Source: Streptomyces sp. NBRC 110028 (GTDB lineage: Bacteria; Actinomycetota; Actinomycetes; Streptomycetales; Streptomycetaceae). From it: a stretch of 64,000 nt of DNA. Location: the NCBI RefSeq assembly GCF_001417735.1, contig NZ_BBUZ01000039.1, positions 62,001 to 126,000 on the forward strand, read 5' to 3'. Every line of letters begins with the position of its first letter. Positions within the stretch are counted from its first letter, which is position 1. Position numbers and translations under genes: made by a program. Positions 41,322-50,920 of this stretch are shown here, in pieces. The notes under the pieces are model-generated. The model had not been told where the DNA came from and made no database searches. It worked only from the letters and a program-made list of their open reading frames with translations.

Positions 41322-44300
41322 TGGGCCTGCTCGGCGACATCGGCGACGGCATCAAGAGCGGCGTCAACAAGGGCCTGAGCATCGGTGAGGACCTCATCGA
41401 CGAGGGCAAGAAGAAGCTCGGCGAGGGCATCGACTACGCCACCGACAAGCTCGGCGACGGGCTCGACTACGTGGGTCTCGAGGGCGCGGCGGACGCCGTG
41501 GAGGACTGGGGCGACGAGGTCGCCTCGGACCTGGGCGCCACCCCCGGCGAACAGCAGCTCGGCGAGACCGAGGAGGCCAATGAGCTGATCCACGGCGACC
41601 CCGGCAAGATCCGCGAGAGCGCCAAGCACCTCAAGGACTTCCACACCGCCTTCGACAAGGTCGCCCAGGGCATGCGGAAGGTCGACTCCGACGGCTGGAA
41701 GGGCGAGGGCGGCGAGGGCTTCCGCGAGAAGTTCGGCCTCCACCCCACCAAGTGGGCACAGGCGGCACAGGCGTGCGAGACGGCGGGCGGCGCCCTGGAC
41801 GCGTACGCCGACACCGTCGCCTGGGCCCAGGGGCAGGCGCAGGACGCGATCGACCTGTACAAGAAGGGCAGGAAGACCTCCGCGGACGCCGTGAAGGCGT
41901 ACAACGAGAAGGCCGACGCCTACAACGCCAAGCTCAAGGCGAACGAGGACCCGGGCCCCCGGCCCGCCCCCTTCCAGGACCCCGGCAAGGCCGACCTCGC
42001 GACCGCCCGGAGCAAGCTCGCCGAGGCCCGTAAGCAGCGCAACAGCGCGGCCTCCGACGCCCAGAAGAAGGTCGAGTCCGCGCTCGCCCACGCCCCGGCC
42101 GAGCCCCCGCCGCTGGACCGCCTGGGCGACAACCTGGCCGACGGCTACCAGGCGGCGAACGTCGAACTCACCCATGTCGTCGGCGGCGTCCTCAAGGGCG
42201 GCGCGGGGCTGGTCAACTTCGCCCGCGGCCTCAACCCCACCGACCCCTACAACCTCACCCACCCGGCCGCGTACCTCCAGAACGCCTCCACGACGCTCTC
42301 CGGCCTCGTCTCCACCGCCGCCCACCCCGAGCGCGTGGTGCAGGCCGCGGTGGACGGCTTCACCAAGGACCCCTCCGAGTTCGTCGGCCGCCTCATCCCC
42401 GAACTCGTCGGCACCAAGGGCGCGGGGCTCGCCCGGGGCGGACTGCGCCTCGGGATCCGGGCCGGCGAGAAGGCCGCGCTGCGCGAAGGGGAGAACGTCG
42501 CCCGCAAGGCGGTGGAGAAGGAGCCGCACGCCCGGACGGAGACTCCGCGGGAGAAGTACGAGCACGACCCCAGCGACCCGATCGACCTGGTCACCGGCAA
42601 GATGTACCTGCCGGAGACCGACATCACGCTTCCGGGCACGCTGCCGCTGGTGTTCCGGCGCCGGGTGGAGTCCGGTTCGCGCCTGGGCCGCTGGTTCGGC
42701 CCGTCGTGGACCTCGACGCTGGACCAGCGTCTGGAGATCGACGCCGAGGGCGTCATCCTCGTCACCGAGGACGGTCTGCTCCTCACGTACCCGCATCCGG
42801 CACCCGGCGTCCCGACCCTGCCCACGCACGGCAGCCGCCGCTGGCCCCTGGACCGCCTCGACGGCGGCTACACCGTCGGCGACCCGCACACCGGCCGCAC
42901 CTGGCACTTCGCCGACCAGGGCGAGGACCGGGCCGTCCTGGAACAGATCGACGACCGCAACGGCAACTGGATCACCTTCGAACACGATGCCGAGGGCACC
43001 CCACTCGCCGTCGTCTCCTCCGGCGGCTACCGCCTGAAGGTCACGGTGGAAGACAGCCGGGTCACGGCCCTGCGCCTGGCCGGTGCGGGCCCCGACGGGG
43101 CGGACCAGGAGATCAAGCGCTACGCCTACTCCGAGGCCGGCGACCTCATCCAGGTCTTCAACTCCTCGGGTCTGCCCCTTCAGTTCACCTACGACGACCG
43201 TGGCCGCGTCACCTCCTGGACCGACAGCAACGACCGCTCGTACACCTACACGTACGACGACCGGGACCGGTGCGTCGCCGAGGGCGGTGCCGCCGGGCAC
43301 ATGACGCTGCGTCTGTCGTACGACGAGGTGGACGAGGCCACCGGATACCGTGTCACCACGACGACCAGCGCGGAAGGCCACCGCATCCGCTATCTCATCG
43401 ATCACGACGGCCAGGTGATCGCGGAGACGGACCCGCTGGGCCACACCACACGCTTCACCCGTGACCGTTTCGGCCAGGTCCTGACCCGGACGGATCCGCT
43501 CGGCCACGTCACGTCGTACGCTTACGACGACGCCGGGAACGTCCTCGTGGTCGTACGTCCCGACGGCCGCGAAGTCACCGCGGAGTACGCCGAGTTCGGT
43601 CTTCCGTCCCGGATCAGGAGTGCGGACGGGACCACCACGCACCACACCTACGACGACCGCGGCAACCGCGTGTCGACGACGAGCCCTTCGGGACGCACCA
43701 CCGTCTTCGCCTACGACGAGGCGGGCCGTCTGACCACCGTCACCGATCCGCTCGGCCACGTCACGACCGTCCGCTGCGACCGGGCGGGCCTGCCGGTGGA
43801 GATCACGGACCCGCTCGGCGCCGTCACCCGCTACGAGCGCGACGCCTTCGGCCGCCCGGTGCGTCTGGTCGACCCGACGGGGCTCGTCACCCAACTGGAG
43901 TGGACGGTCGAGGGGCACCTGGCCCGCCGTGTCTCACCCGACGGCACCAGCGAGTCCTGGACGTACGACGGCGAGGGCAACCGCACCAGCCACACCGACC
44001 CCGTCGGCGGCACCACCCGCTACGAGTACACCCACTTCGACCTCCTCACCGCCCGCACCACGCCCGAAGGCGCCCGCTACGAGTTCTCCCACGACAGCGA
44101 ACTCCGCCTCACCCAGGTCACCAACCCCCAGGGCCTGACCTGGACCTACGCCTACGATCCCGCCGGACGCCTGACGACCGAGACGGACTTCGACGGCCGC
44201 ACCCTCACCTACACCCACGACGCCGCGGGCCGCCTCACGTCCAGGACCAACGCCCTGGACCAGACGACCTCCTACGCGCGCGACGCCCTCGGCCGCACCA

Positions 44301-46030
44301 CCGCCAAGGACGCGGACGGCCAGGTCACCACCTACGCCTACGACCTCACCGACCAGGTCGCCGAAGCCACGGGTCCCGACGGCACACGCCTGACGATCCT
44401 GCGCGACCGGTACGGCCGCGTCCGCTCCGAGACAGTCGACGGCCGCACCATCGCCTACGCGTACGACGGGTTGGGCCGCCGCACCGGTCGGACCACGCCC
44501 ACCGGGGCACGCACGACCTGGTCGTACGACGCGGCGGGCCGCCCGGTGGACCTGGTCGTCTCCGGCCGCCCCGTCGACATCGGCTACGACGCGGCCGGGC
44601 GCGAGCTCACGCGCGGCATCGGCGGCTTCCTCACCCTCGAGAACACCTTCGACCCGATGGGCCGGCTGTCCGCACAGACGGCGACGGCGGGCGCGGACGG
44701 ACGCACGCTCCAGCGCCGTGCCTACACCTACCGCGCCGACGGCAACCTCACCGCCCTCGACGACCACCTCGACGGCCCCCGCACCTTCGACCTCGACCCG
44801 GCAGGCCGCGTCACCGCCGTCCGTGCCGCCGGCTGGACGGAGACCTACGCCTACGACGCGGCCGGTAACCAGACGACGGCCGACTGGCCCGCTTCCCACC
44901 CCGGCCACGAGGCCACCGGCGAGCGCGGCTACGCGGGCACCGGCATAGTCCGGGCCGGTGGCGTCCGTTACGAGCACGACGCGCTGGGCCGGGTCACGCT
45001 CCGCCAGAAGACCCGCCTCTCCCGCAAGCCGGACACCTGGGCTTACGCGTGGGACGCCGAGGACCGCCTGACCCGGGTCACCACGCCCGACGGAACGGTG
45101 TGGCGCTACACGTACGACCCGAAGGGCCGGCGCACGGCGAAGCTGCGCATGGCGGCGGACGGCACGACCGTCGCCGAGCGCACCACGTTCACCTGGGACG
45201 ACACGACCCTGTGCGAGCAGACCCAGCACTCGGCGGACCTGCCCCATCCGATCACCCTCACCTGGGACCACCGCGGCCTGCACCCCATCGCGCAGACCGA
45301 ACGCATCACCGCGGCCCAGGACCCGCAGGAGGAGATCGACTCCCGTTTCTTCGCCATCGTCACCGACCTCGTCGGCACCCCGCGCGAACTGATCGACGAG
45401 CGCGGCGACATCGCCTGGCGGACCCGCAGCACCCTGTGGGGCACCACCACCTGGGACACGAGCGCGACCGCTTACACGCCACTGCGCTTTCCCGGCCAGT
45501 ACTTCGACCCCGAAACAGGTCTGCACTACAACTACTTCCGGCACTACGACCCGGAAACCGCCCAATATCTCACGTCCGACCCTCTGGGTCTCGCGCCGGC
45601 ACCGAATTCGTCGTCCTACGTCACGAATCCGCACACCATCTGTGACCCCTTGGGGCTGATGCCCTCCGACTACAAGGAGATCACCTACGGCGAGTCCAAG
45701 GGTGTTGGCAAGGATCTCAAACGGACGGCGCAGGTCGGCGACGACGGCTGGCAATTCAATACCGGCCACGGATACGACCGCCCGCACCAGGGCCCCAACG
45801 GCGTCAACGATTTGCGGACCACCGGCCTGACTCCCGACCAGATCGAGCAGGGAATCGTCAACTCCGTCTACGATCACATGAAGAACGGTGGGACCGTGCC
45901 CCGCGTGGGGCCGGGATTCACCGGCCCCATGGACGGGTCCGTCAAGATCGGGGGCCATGACATCGGGTACCGCGTCTCCCAGACACCCGACTCTGTGTAC
46001 CGTGTGGCCACGTACTGGCTCAACCCGTGA
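41321..46030 (+). CDS. WXG-like/DUF6531/Rhs polymorphic toxin
   Basis: 1569 aa. The N-terminal ~330 residues are helical and contain a WXG100-like segment (FHTAFDKVAQGMRKVDSDGW near 107-126, then KGEGGEGF), suggesting type VII-like or other non-Sec export. A DUF6531-type entry follows (DPIDLVTGKMYLPETDITLP, ~415-490), then more than 30 YD/Rhs repeats of the YxYDxxGR type (~590-1330) that should form a shell. The Rhs core ends with PGQYFDPETGLHYNYFRHYD and SDPLGLAP, then a second DPLGL at ~1443. The last ~122 residues (nt 45661-46027; NTGHGYDRPHQGPNGVNDLR, GHDIGYRVSQTPDSVYRVAT) are a variable toxin tip. Its end resembles the beta-sheet close of BECR-type RNases, but the family is not established. 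Confidence 0.93.
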   Translation: MGLLGDIGDGIKSGVNKGLSIGEDLIDEGKKKLGEGIDYATDKLGDGLDYVGLEGAADAVEDWGDEVASDLGATPGEQQLGETEEANELIHGDPGKIRESAKHLKDFHTAFDKVAQGMRKVDSDGWKGEGGEGFREKFGLHPTKWAQAAQACETAGGALDAYADTVAWAQGQAQDAIDLYKKGRKTSADAVKAYNEKADAYNAKLKANEDPGPRPAPFQDPGKADLATARSKLAEARKQRNSAASDAQKKVESALAHAPAEPPPLDRLGDNLADGYQAANVELTHVVGGVLKGGAGLVNFARGLNPTDPYNLTHPAAYLQNASTTLSGLVSTAAHPERVVQAAVDGFTKDPSEFVGRLIPELVGTKGAGLARGGLRLGIRAGEKAALREGENVARKAVEKEPHARTETPREKYEHDPSDPIDLVTGKMYLPETDITLPGTLPLVFRRRVESGSRLGRWFGPSWTSTLDQRLEIDAEGVILVTEDGLLLTYPHPAPGVPTLPTHGSRRWPLDRLDGGYTVGDPHTGRTWHFADQGEDRAVLEQIDDRNGNWITFEHDAEGTPLAVVSSGGYRLKVTVEDSRVTALRLAGAGPDGADQEIKRYAYSEAGDLIQVFNSSGLPLQFTYDDRGRVTSWTDSNDRSYTYTYDDRDRCVAEGGAAGHMTLRLSYDEVDEATGYRVTTTTSAEGHRIRYLIDHDGQVIAETDPLGHTTRFTRDRFGQVLTRTDPLGHVTSYAYDDAGNVLVVVRPDGREVTAEYAEFGLPSRIRSADGTTTHHTYDDRGNRVSTTSPSGRTTVFAYDEAGRLTTVTDPLGHVTTVRCDRAGLPVEITDPLGAVTRYERDAFGRPVRLVDPTGLVTQLEWTVEGHLARRVSPDGTSESWTYDGEGNRTSHTDPVGGTTRYEYTHFDLLTARTTPEGARYEFSHDSELRLTQVTNPQGLTWTYAYDPAGRLTTETDFDGRTLTYTHDAAGRLTSRTNALDQTTSYARDALGRTTAKDADGQVTTYAYDLTDQVAEATGPDGTRLTILRDRYGRVRSETVDGRTIAYAYDGLGRRTGRTTPTGARTTWSYDAAGRPVDLVVSGRPVDIGYDAAGRELTRGIGGFLTLENTFDPMGRLSAQTATAGADGRTLQRRAYTYRADGNLTALDDHLDGPRTFDLDPAGRVTAVRAAGWTETYAYDAAGNQTTADWPASHPGHEATGERGYAGTGIVRAGGVRYEHDALGRVTLRQKTRLSRKPDTWAYAWDAEDRLTRVTTPDGTVWRYTYDPKGRRTAKLRMAADGTTVAERTTFTWDDTTLCEQTQHSADLPHPITLTWDHRGLHPIAQTERITAAQDPQEEIDSRFFAIVTDLVGTPRELIDERGDIAWRTRSTLWGTTTWDTSATAYTPLRFPGQYFDPETGLHYNYFRHYDPETAQYLTSDPLGLAPAPNSSSYVTNPHTICDPLGLMPSDYKEITYGESKGVGKDLKRTAQVGDDGWQFNTGHGYDRPHQGPNGVNDLRTTGLTPDQIEQGIVNSVYDHMKNGGTVPRVGPGFTGPMDGSVKIGGHDIGYRVSQTPDSVYRVATYWLNP

Positions 46031-46043
46031 ACGAAATCGGATC

Positions 46044-46376
46044 ATGACTGAACTGACGCAGCTGACCCAAGAATTGATCGATTCGACTTACGAGGAGGGT
46101 GCGCCGCGCCTTCCTGACCCTGTCCGGGATTTCATCGAGAAAATCACGTTCGCCACGCCTGAAGAAATCCTCCCGGCGCTGCGCGGCGCGCTGGCCGAGG
46201 ACTGGATGGCCATGCCGGTCTGGGCCCGAAATCTCGCGTACCGACTGGCCTGCCTACAGCACCCGGACGACCCCGCACTCCTGCGCGAGGCGGCGGCCGA
46301 CCTCCTGTCTTTCGGACCCGACTGGGATCGCTTCGCGGAAGACCTGAAGGCCCGAGCCGCCCGCCTGGACGGCTGA
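46044..46376 (+). CDS. Putative immunity protein for the Rhs toxin
   Basis: 110 aa, starting 13 nt after the Rhs stop. Acidic and helical (TELTQLTQELIDSTYEEGA, PDDPALLREAAADLLSFGPDWDRF), with no signal or membrane segments. No family was recognised. The call rests on position (immediately 3' of a polymorphic toxin), size and lower GC than the Rhs body, all usual for cytoplasmic immunity proteins. Confidence 0.65.
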   Translation: MTELTQLTQELIDSTYEEGAPRLPDPVRDFIEKITFATPEEILPALRGALAEDWMAMPVWARNLAYRLACLQHPDDPALLREAAADLLSFGPDWDRFAEDLKARAARLDG

Positions 46377-46599
46377 TTCCGCCCTTGCCGGAAATCTCAT
46401 CGACCCTGCGCCCGAACGGAACGTCGCGGGCGGCCCTCATCGAGTCAAGGTGGCGCCTGAACCCGACGAGGTGGTGATCGGAGATCCGGATGGCGGCAAG
46501 GCCCGTGGCAACGGGCTCGAAGGGCCTGCGCACTTTGGTCACATCCGGCAAGGTGCGGCTCGATGCGCCCGAACCGCTGCCCCATGCCGCCGGAGAGGG

Positions 46600-47455
46600 T
46601 CACGCCGCGACGATGCCCTCCATGCCACCGGTCTCGGCGGAGAAACGGGGCAGGCCGTCGGTGGCCTTGGTGACCAGCGTCAGCTTGCCGTCGGCCCCGA
46701 CCTCGTAGCTGCTGACCGTCGACTTCTCCGCCTCGGTGACGACCATCCGGCCGCCCTGATCGAAGGTGAAGCCGAAGGGGACGTTGCCCGCCGACTTGTT
46801 CGAGACCGCCTCCCGGGCGAGCGAGCCGTCGGACCCGACGGGGAAGACCTCGATCGAGTTCGTCGACTTGATGGTCACCGCCAGGTTCTTGCCGTCGGGC
46901 GTGAACGAGACCTGCGCGGGGTTGTCGCTGAAAACGGGCACCGCCGGGCCCTTGACACCCAGCGAGCGCTTGGAGCCGGGCATGGGCTTCAGACCGTTGT
47001 CGGTGATGGTGAAGCCCTGTACCGACGCCTCGCCACCGCCATTGAGCACATAGGCGGTATCGCCGTACACCGCGACCGACAACGGGAAGTCACCCCCTGA
47101 GGAGACCGAGTGGCGGTCCGAGAGCTTCTGACCGGACACACTGAACGAGGTGACCGACCCGCTACCCGCGTTGACGCCGATGAGCATCCGGTGACGCGCG
47201 TCGTACACCAGGGAACCCTGCGAGGCCAGGGCGTCCGTGGGCGCGCCCGTGGCAACCGCTCCCTTTCCTCCGGTCTTGTACGTGCCGGCGGCGGTCAGTT
47301 CGCCGGTGTCGGAGCGCTTGAAGGCATGAATGGTGTTGCCGGACACCTCGTTGCCCTGCACGAACACCGCGTGGTCCGCCCCGGCTGCGGCCGGGGCGGA
47401 CTCCTCGCTGGCGTTGGCCAGACTGAACGTCGCCACGGCAGCCGCCAAGCGCAGA
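46600..47455 (-). pseudogene. YncE/lactonase-type beta-propeller protein, truncated
   Basis: Roughly 285 codons of a secreted lactonase-like beta-propeller: GNTIHAFKRSDTGELTAAGTY, LLIGVNAGSGSVTSF-like blade repeats, PAQVSFTPDGKNLAVTIKST, FGFTFDQGGRMVVTEA. Homology stops at TKATDGLPRFSAETGG, so the last blades are absent, and the N-terminal signal sequence (LRLAAAVATFSLANASEES) runs without a start codon into a transposase relic. Both ends are broken. The open frame extends to an ATG at 47670 only by reading through that relic. Confidence 0.68.
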
Positions 47456-47630
47456 ACGCGCCGGATCGTGGCGGCGGCAATCCGATGGCCAAGCCATCGC
47501 GGTTCACCCTGGCTCCTGACGTATTCCCAGGTCGGCTCTCCCTCTCCAGACGCTGGATGAGCGCCGCAATCCCTTCCGGCAACGGTGGCCGGAGGTTCCT
47601 GCGCAGCCCGCCGAGCACGAGACGGCTCCC
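47456..47630 (-). pseudogene. Integrase-core transposase relic fused to the lactonase relic
   Basis: Minus strand: LGGLRRNLRPPLPEGIAALIQRLERE in one frame and PTWEYVRSQGEPRWLGHRIAAATIRRVLR in another. Together they match the N-terminal part of integrase-core transposases common in Streptomyces (pattern LRRPPLPxGVAALIxRLARENPTWGYxRIQGELxxLGHRxAAxTIRRVL). There is one frameshift and nothing after VLR. The joint with the lactonase signal sequence lies near 47455. Confidence 0.62.
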
Positions 47631-47766
47631 GAACGGTTCGGCCAGCGGCCGTTCCTCCGCACGACGTCACTCGATCCGTCGAAGTGTGAGGAACGGCCGC
47701 CCGGCTGCCTGGGGGGGGGGAAGGACGATCAGCGGGTCAGGCGGCCGCCGAGGCCACGCAGCAGGC

Positions 47767-48696
47767 TCAGAGGCCGAAGAACTGCACAGCTGCCGCGGCC
47801 ATGCCCCCCATCGGCAGCTGATGCCCGGCTCCGGAGACGCTGATGGCTTCCAGCCGCACAGCGCCGTCGGTGCCGGCGAAACGCTGCCGCGTCCAGTTCG
47901 GCTGCGGCTGGTCCGTCGAGGTCGGCGTCTGGCTCAGCCCGAAGACGTCCGCCCACTGCTTGGTCTCCTCCTGCATGAGCTGGAACGGCACGAGGGTGTC
48001 GTTGGTGCCGTGCCACAGCTGTACGCGAGGACGGGTGCCCGCGTAGCCAGGGTATGCCTGCCGGACCAGGTTGCCCCACTCCTGTGCCGTCTTGTGCATG
48101 TTCCCGCCCACACACTTGCTCGTCCACGGCGGGAAGTCGGCCTCGTTCGCGAAGCAGCCGAAGGGGACGCCCATGAACGCCGAACCGGCCTTGAAGACGT
48201 CCGGGTAGTCGGCCAGCAGCGCGGTGGTCTCCATGCCGCCGGACGAACTGCCGGTGACGAAGACCCGCTGCGGGTCGCCGTTGTAGCGCTGTTCCACATA
48301 GGACACCATCGAGACGACCGAGGCCGGGTCGCTCCCTCCGTTGTGGTGTTTGGAGGCATCGGACCACACGTCGAAGCAGTTGCTCATCGCCGTCTGCTTC
48401 GTGGCGGTCGGATAGATGACGACGAAGCCGCGCTGGTCGGCCAGCGACGCGAACTCGCTGCCCTGGTGGAAGCCCGGTCCCGAGCCGCCACAGCCGTGCA
48501 TGGCGACCACGATCGCCGGCTTGGCCGGGCGGGAGTCCGGCACGTACACGTGCATGCGCAGGTTGCCCGGGTTGCTGCCGAAGTTCGTCACCTCCACGAG
48601 CGAAGCCGCCGTTGCCTGCGGCGCGAAAACGAGACCGGAGACGAGGAGTGCCAAGGCACCGGCGACAGCCGCCAGCACGGTTCTGATTGCGGTCAT
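47767..48696 (-). CDS. Secreted CE1/PHB-depolymerase-type esterase (probable acetylxylan or feruloyl esterase)
   Basis: 309 aa. The signal peptide (TVLAAVAGALALLVSGLVFAPQATA) is followed by an alpha/beta-hydrolase: MHGCGGSGPGFHQGSEF oxyanion region, nucleophile Ser in VTGSSSGGMETTALL, Asp in LWHGTNDTLVPF and His in SVSGAGHQLP. In the family these remove acetyl or feruloyl groups from xylan outside the cell. It ends at FFGL directly after the catalytic domain, without the linker and CBM many Streptomyces relatives carry. ATG 48696 has GGAGGT 9 nt upstream. An inverted repeat with GAAAACTTTC lies ~130 bp upstream. Confidence 0.9.
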   Translation of the reverse strand: MTAIRTVLAAVAGALALLVSGLVFAPQATAASLVEVTNFGSNPGNLRMHVYVPDSRPAKPAIVVAMHGCGGSGPGFHQGSEFASLADQRGFVVIYPTATKQTAMSNCFDVWSDASKHHNGGSDPASVVSMVSYVEQRYNGDPQRVFVTGSSSGGMETTALLADYPDVFKAGSAFMGVPFGCFANEADFPPWTSKCVGGNMHKTAQEWGNLVRQAYPGYAGTRPRVQLWHGTNDTLVPFQLMQEETKQWADVFGLSQTPTSTDQPQPNWTRQRFAGTDGAVRLEAISVSGAGHQLPMGGMAAAAVQFFGL

Positions 48697-48821
48697 GGTG
48701 CAACCACCTCCTAGTGATCACGAGACTCACTCATGAGATTAGGCATGTCCATGACACTCGACAACATCGCGCCCCATGTTGACTCAAGGCACTCCGAGGC
48801 ACCCCCTGGCGCCGAACACTT

Positions 48822-48846
48822 TATGAAAACTTTCGGAGATTTCATA
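48822..48846. promoter_or_regulatory. Inverted repeat upstream of the esterase, candidate operator
   Basis: tatgaaa-11 nt-tttcata, with a nested gaaaactttc (48825-48834), in an unusually AT-rich patch ~126 bp upstream of the esterase start. The core resembles CGAAA/TTTCG-type palindromes reported upstream of Streptomyces xylanase genes. Regulatory role inferred. Confidence 0.45.
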
Positions 48847-49109
48847 GATTTTTTTCGCCGGATACGGCTCCCTTACCGAGCTGACACCACACTTCCACCA
48901 CGACCCAACAGGTCTCAGATCAGCTGTGTGATGCGGAATCAGCCATCCACACAGGAACAAACAGCAGCCCGAAAACTTCCGGAAGCATCTGATGGCGTCG
49001 GTCATTGGCCCTGGTGCCTGTCACCATTTCCAGCGCACCAGCCGGCGGTGCCGGGTCAGCAGGGTGCCCGGAGCGACCAGGCGATGGCGACGTAAGGCAG
49101 GTGGCAGGT

Positions 49110-49322
49110 GCCGGGCGAGAGATCGACGTCTTCGGCACCGGGCTCTACCTGGGTGCCGACATCGACGCGGTGATCGCCCGCATCGCCGCGGACCCGGCCG
49201 TCTGCGACGGCCTGGTGACGGCCGAATACCCCGTCGAGCAGGCCGCCGCGGCCTTCGCGGCGACCGACGATCCGGAACAGGTCAAAGTCCTCATCAGCTG
49301 GCCCGAACCAGCCGCGGGCTGA
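49110..49322 (+). pseudogene. Zinc-type alcohol/polyol dehydrogenase, C-terminal relic
   Basis: The last ~60 residues (ADIDAVIARIAADPAVCDGL, then YPVEQAAAAFAATDDPEQVKVLIS) match the C-terminal end of sugar-alcohol-type MDR dehydrogenases (pattern YPLExAxEAFxxxxDPxxVKVLV). The cofactor and zinc domains are missing and upstream sequence is unrelated. It ends 44 nt before the MFS gene, so the intact gene may have shared an operon with that transporter. Confidence 0.6.
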
Positions 49323-49366
49323 CGCACCCGTGGCCCAGCGCCATCATGTCTCAACGAGGAGATCCG

Positions 49367-50734
49367 ATGTCCCGTCCCCAACCTCACTCCCCCGCAGTCT
49401 CCGCGACTCCCCCGGTCGGCCGGCCGCCCCGTATGTCCAAGGTGGCGTTCGGCAGTTTCGCCGGCGCACTCATCGAGTGGTACGACTTCTTCGTCTTCGG
49501 CACCGCGGCGGCCCTCGTCCTCGGCAAGCTCTTCTTCCCCGGCGACAACTCCACGCTGGCCACCCTCAGCGCCTTCGCGACCTACGGCGTCGGCTTCCTC
49601 GCGCGTCCCCTGGGCGGCATCGTGTTCGGCCACCTCGGCGACCGTGTGGGACGCAAGAAGGCATTGATCACCACCTTGGTCATAGTCGGCGCCAGCACCT
49701 TCGCGATCGGCCTGCTGCCCACCTACGAAACGGTCGGGTACCTCGCGCCGGGGCTGCTGGTGCTGCTGCGGCTCATCCAGGGCTTCGGGCTCGGCGGTGA
49801 GTACGGCGGCGCGTCCCTGATGACGGTCGAACACGCGCCGCTGCACCGGCGTGGCCTGTGGGGTTCCATTCCGCAGGCCGCCGCCTCCACCGGCATCCTG
49901 CTGGCCACCGGTGTCTTCGCGCTCGTCACCCGGCTGCCCGACGAGCAGCTCTACGCCTGGGGCTGGCGGATGCCGTTCCTGCTGAGCGCGGTGATGACGA
50001 TCGTGGGCTTCTTCATCCGCACCAAGATCACGGAAACTCCCGACTTCGAACGCCTGAAGAAGACCAACACGGTGGCCCGGCGCCCCCTGGCCGACCTGAT
50101 GCGCAATCCCCGGCCGGTGATTCTCACCTTCGGCGCCCGGATCGCCGAGGCGGTCTCCTCCAACATCGGCAACGCCTTCGCCATCTCGTACGTCGCCGGG
50201 CACCTCACCGTCGACCGGACGGTGCCCCTCAACGCCATGCTGGTGGCCTCGGCCCTCGGCATCGTGGCGACACCACTGTTCGGGGCCCTGACCGACATCG
50301 TGGGGCGCCGGCCCGTCTATCTCGCGGGCGCGGCCTTCGTGGTCCTGTCGGCATACCCGTTCTTCCTGCTCCTCGACACCCGGTCCACAGCCCTCATCTG
50401 GACCGCGATGATCGCGATGTACATCTTCGGGCCGACCCTGATGTTCGCCGGGCAGGCGACCTTCTTCACCGAGATGTTCGGCCCGAACGTCCGGTACACC
50501 GGGCTCTCCGTCGCATACCAGGGCTCCGCCGTGCTGGGCGGGCTCACCCCGCTCATCGCGGCGGCGCTGCTGACGACAGCAGGTGACCGACCGTGGCTCG
50601 TCGCGGGATTCCTGGTCCTGTGCGGACTCGTCACCACGTGGTGCGTGTACCGCAGTCCGGAAACGCTCCCCCAGCGCGCGGAACGCACCGCTGAGCCGGC
50701 GCGGGAAGGTACGGAGGTGTCCGGGGTTTCATGA
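49367..50734 (+). CDS. MFS transporter, metabolite:H+ symporter (MHS) family
   Basis: 455 aa with 12 predicted membrane segments. Family marks: the MHS start GALIEWYDFFVFGTAAALVL, GFLARPLGGIVFGHLGDRVGRKKAL (MFS motif A), LLRLIQGFGLGGEYGGASLM, and motif-A-like GALTDIVGRRPVYLAG in the second half. Relatives carry shikimate, proline/betaine, alpha-ketoglutarate or other carboxylates. ATG 49367 is preferred (GAGGAG 5 nt upstream); in-frame ATG 49346 would add 7 residues. The preceding dehydrogenase relic suggests an original catabolic operon. Confidence 0.92.
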   Translation: MSRPQPHSPAVSATPPVGRPPRMSKVAFGSFAGALIEWYDFFVFGTAAALVLGKLFFPGDNSTLATLSAFATYGVGFLARPLGGIVFGHLGDRVGRKKALITTLVIVGASTFAIGLLPTYETVGYLAPGLLVLLRLIQGFGLGGEYGGASLMTVEHAPLHRRGLWGSIPQAAASTGILLATGVFALVTRLPDEQLYAWGWRMPFLLSAVMTIVGFFIRTKITETPDFERLKKTNTVARRPLADLMRNPRPVILTFGARIAEAVSSNIGNAFAISYVAGHLTVDRTVPLNAMLVASALGIVATPLFGALTDIVGRRPVYLAGAAFVVLSAYPFFLLLDTRSTALIWTAMIAMYIFGPTLMFAGQATFFTEMFGPNVRYTGLSVAYQGSAVLGGLTPLIAAALLTTAGDRPWLVAGFLVLCGLVTTWCVYRSPETLPQRAERTAEPAREGTEVSGVS

Positions 50735-50753
50735 CCGTACCGGACAGCCCCGG

Positions 50754-50799
50754 GCCGCCGCGGCCCGTCACGCAACGGTGCGTGACGGGCCGCGGCGGC
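50754..50799. terminator. Strong hairpin, 21-bp perfect arms and 4-nt loop
   Basis: A perfect 21-bp stem (50754-50774 with 50779-50799) around acgg, placed between the convergent MFS and GH127 genes. It lacks a T tract, as Streptomyces terminators often do, and would work in both directions. Confidence 0.85.
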
Positions 50800-50920
50800 T
50801 CCTCCCGACTCCGGATGAGACCTCCGGGAGCGCGGCAGCCGGTGGACCGCGCGCAACGGTGCCGCCCGCCCCGACGGCCGGGTCCAGCGCACGTGCGGGC
50901 CCAGCCGGCCTGACGAGGCG

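Noticed and set aside
46377..46599. Coding potential between the immunity gene and the lactonase relic
   Set aside because: Short frames on both strands without recognisable motifs or start signals.
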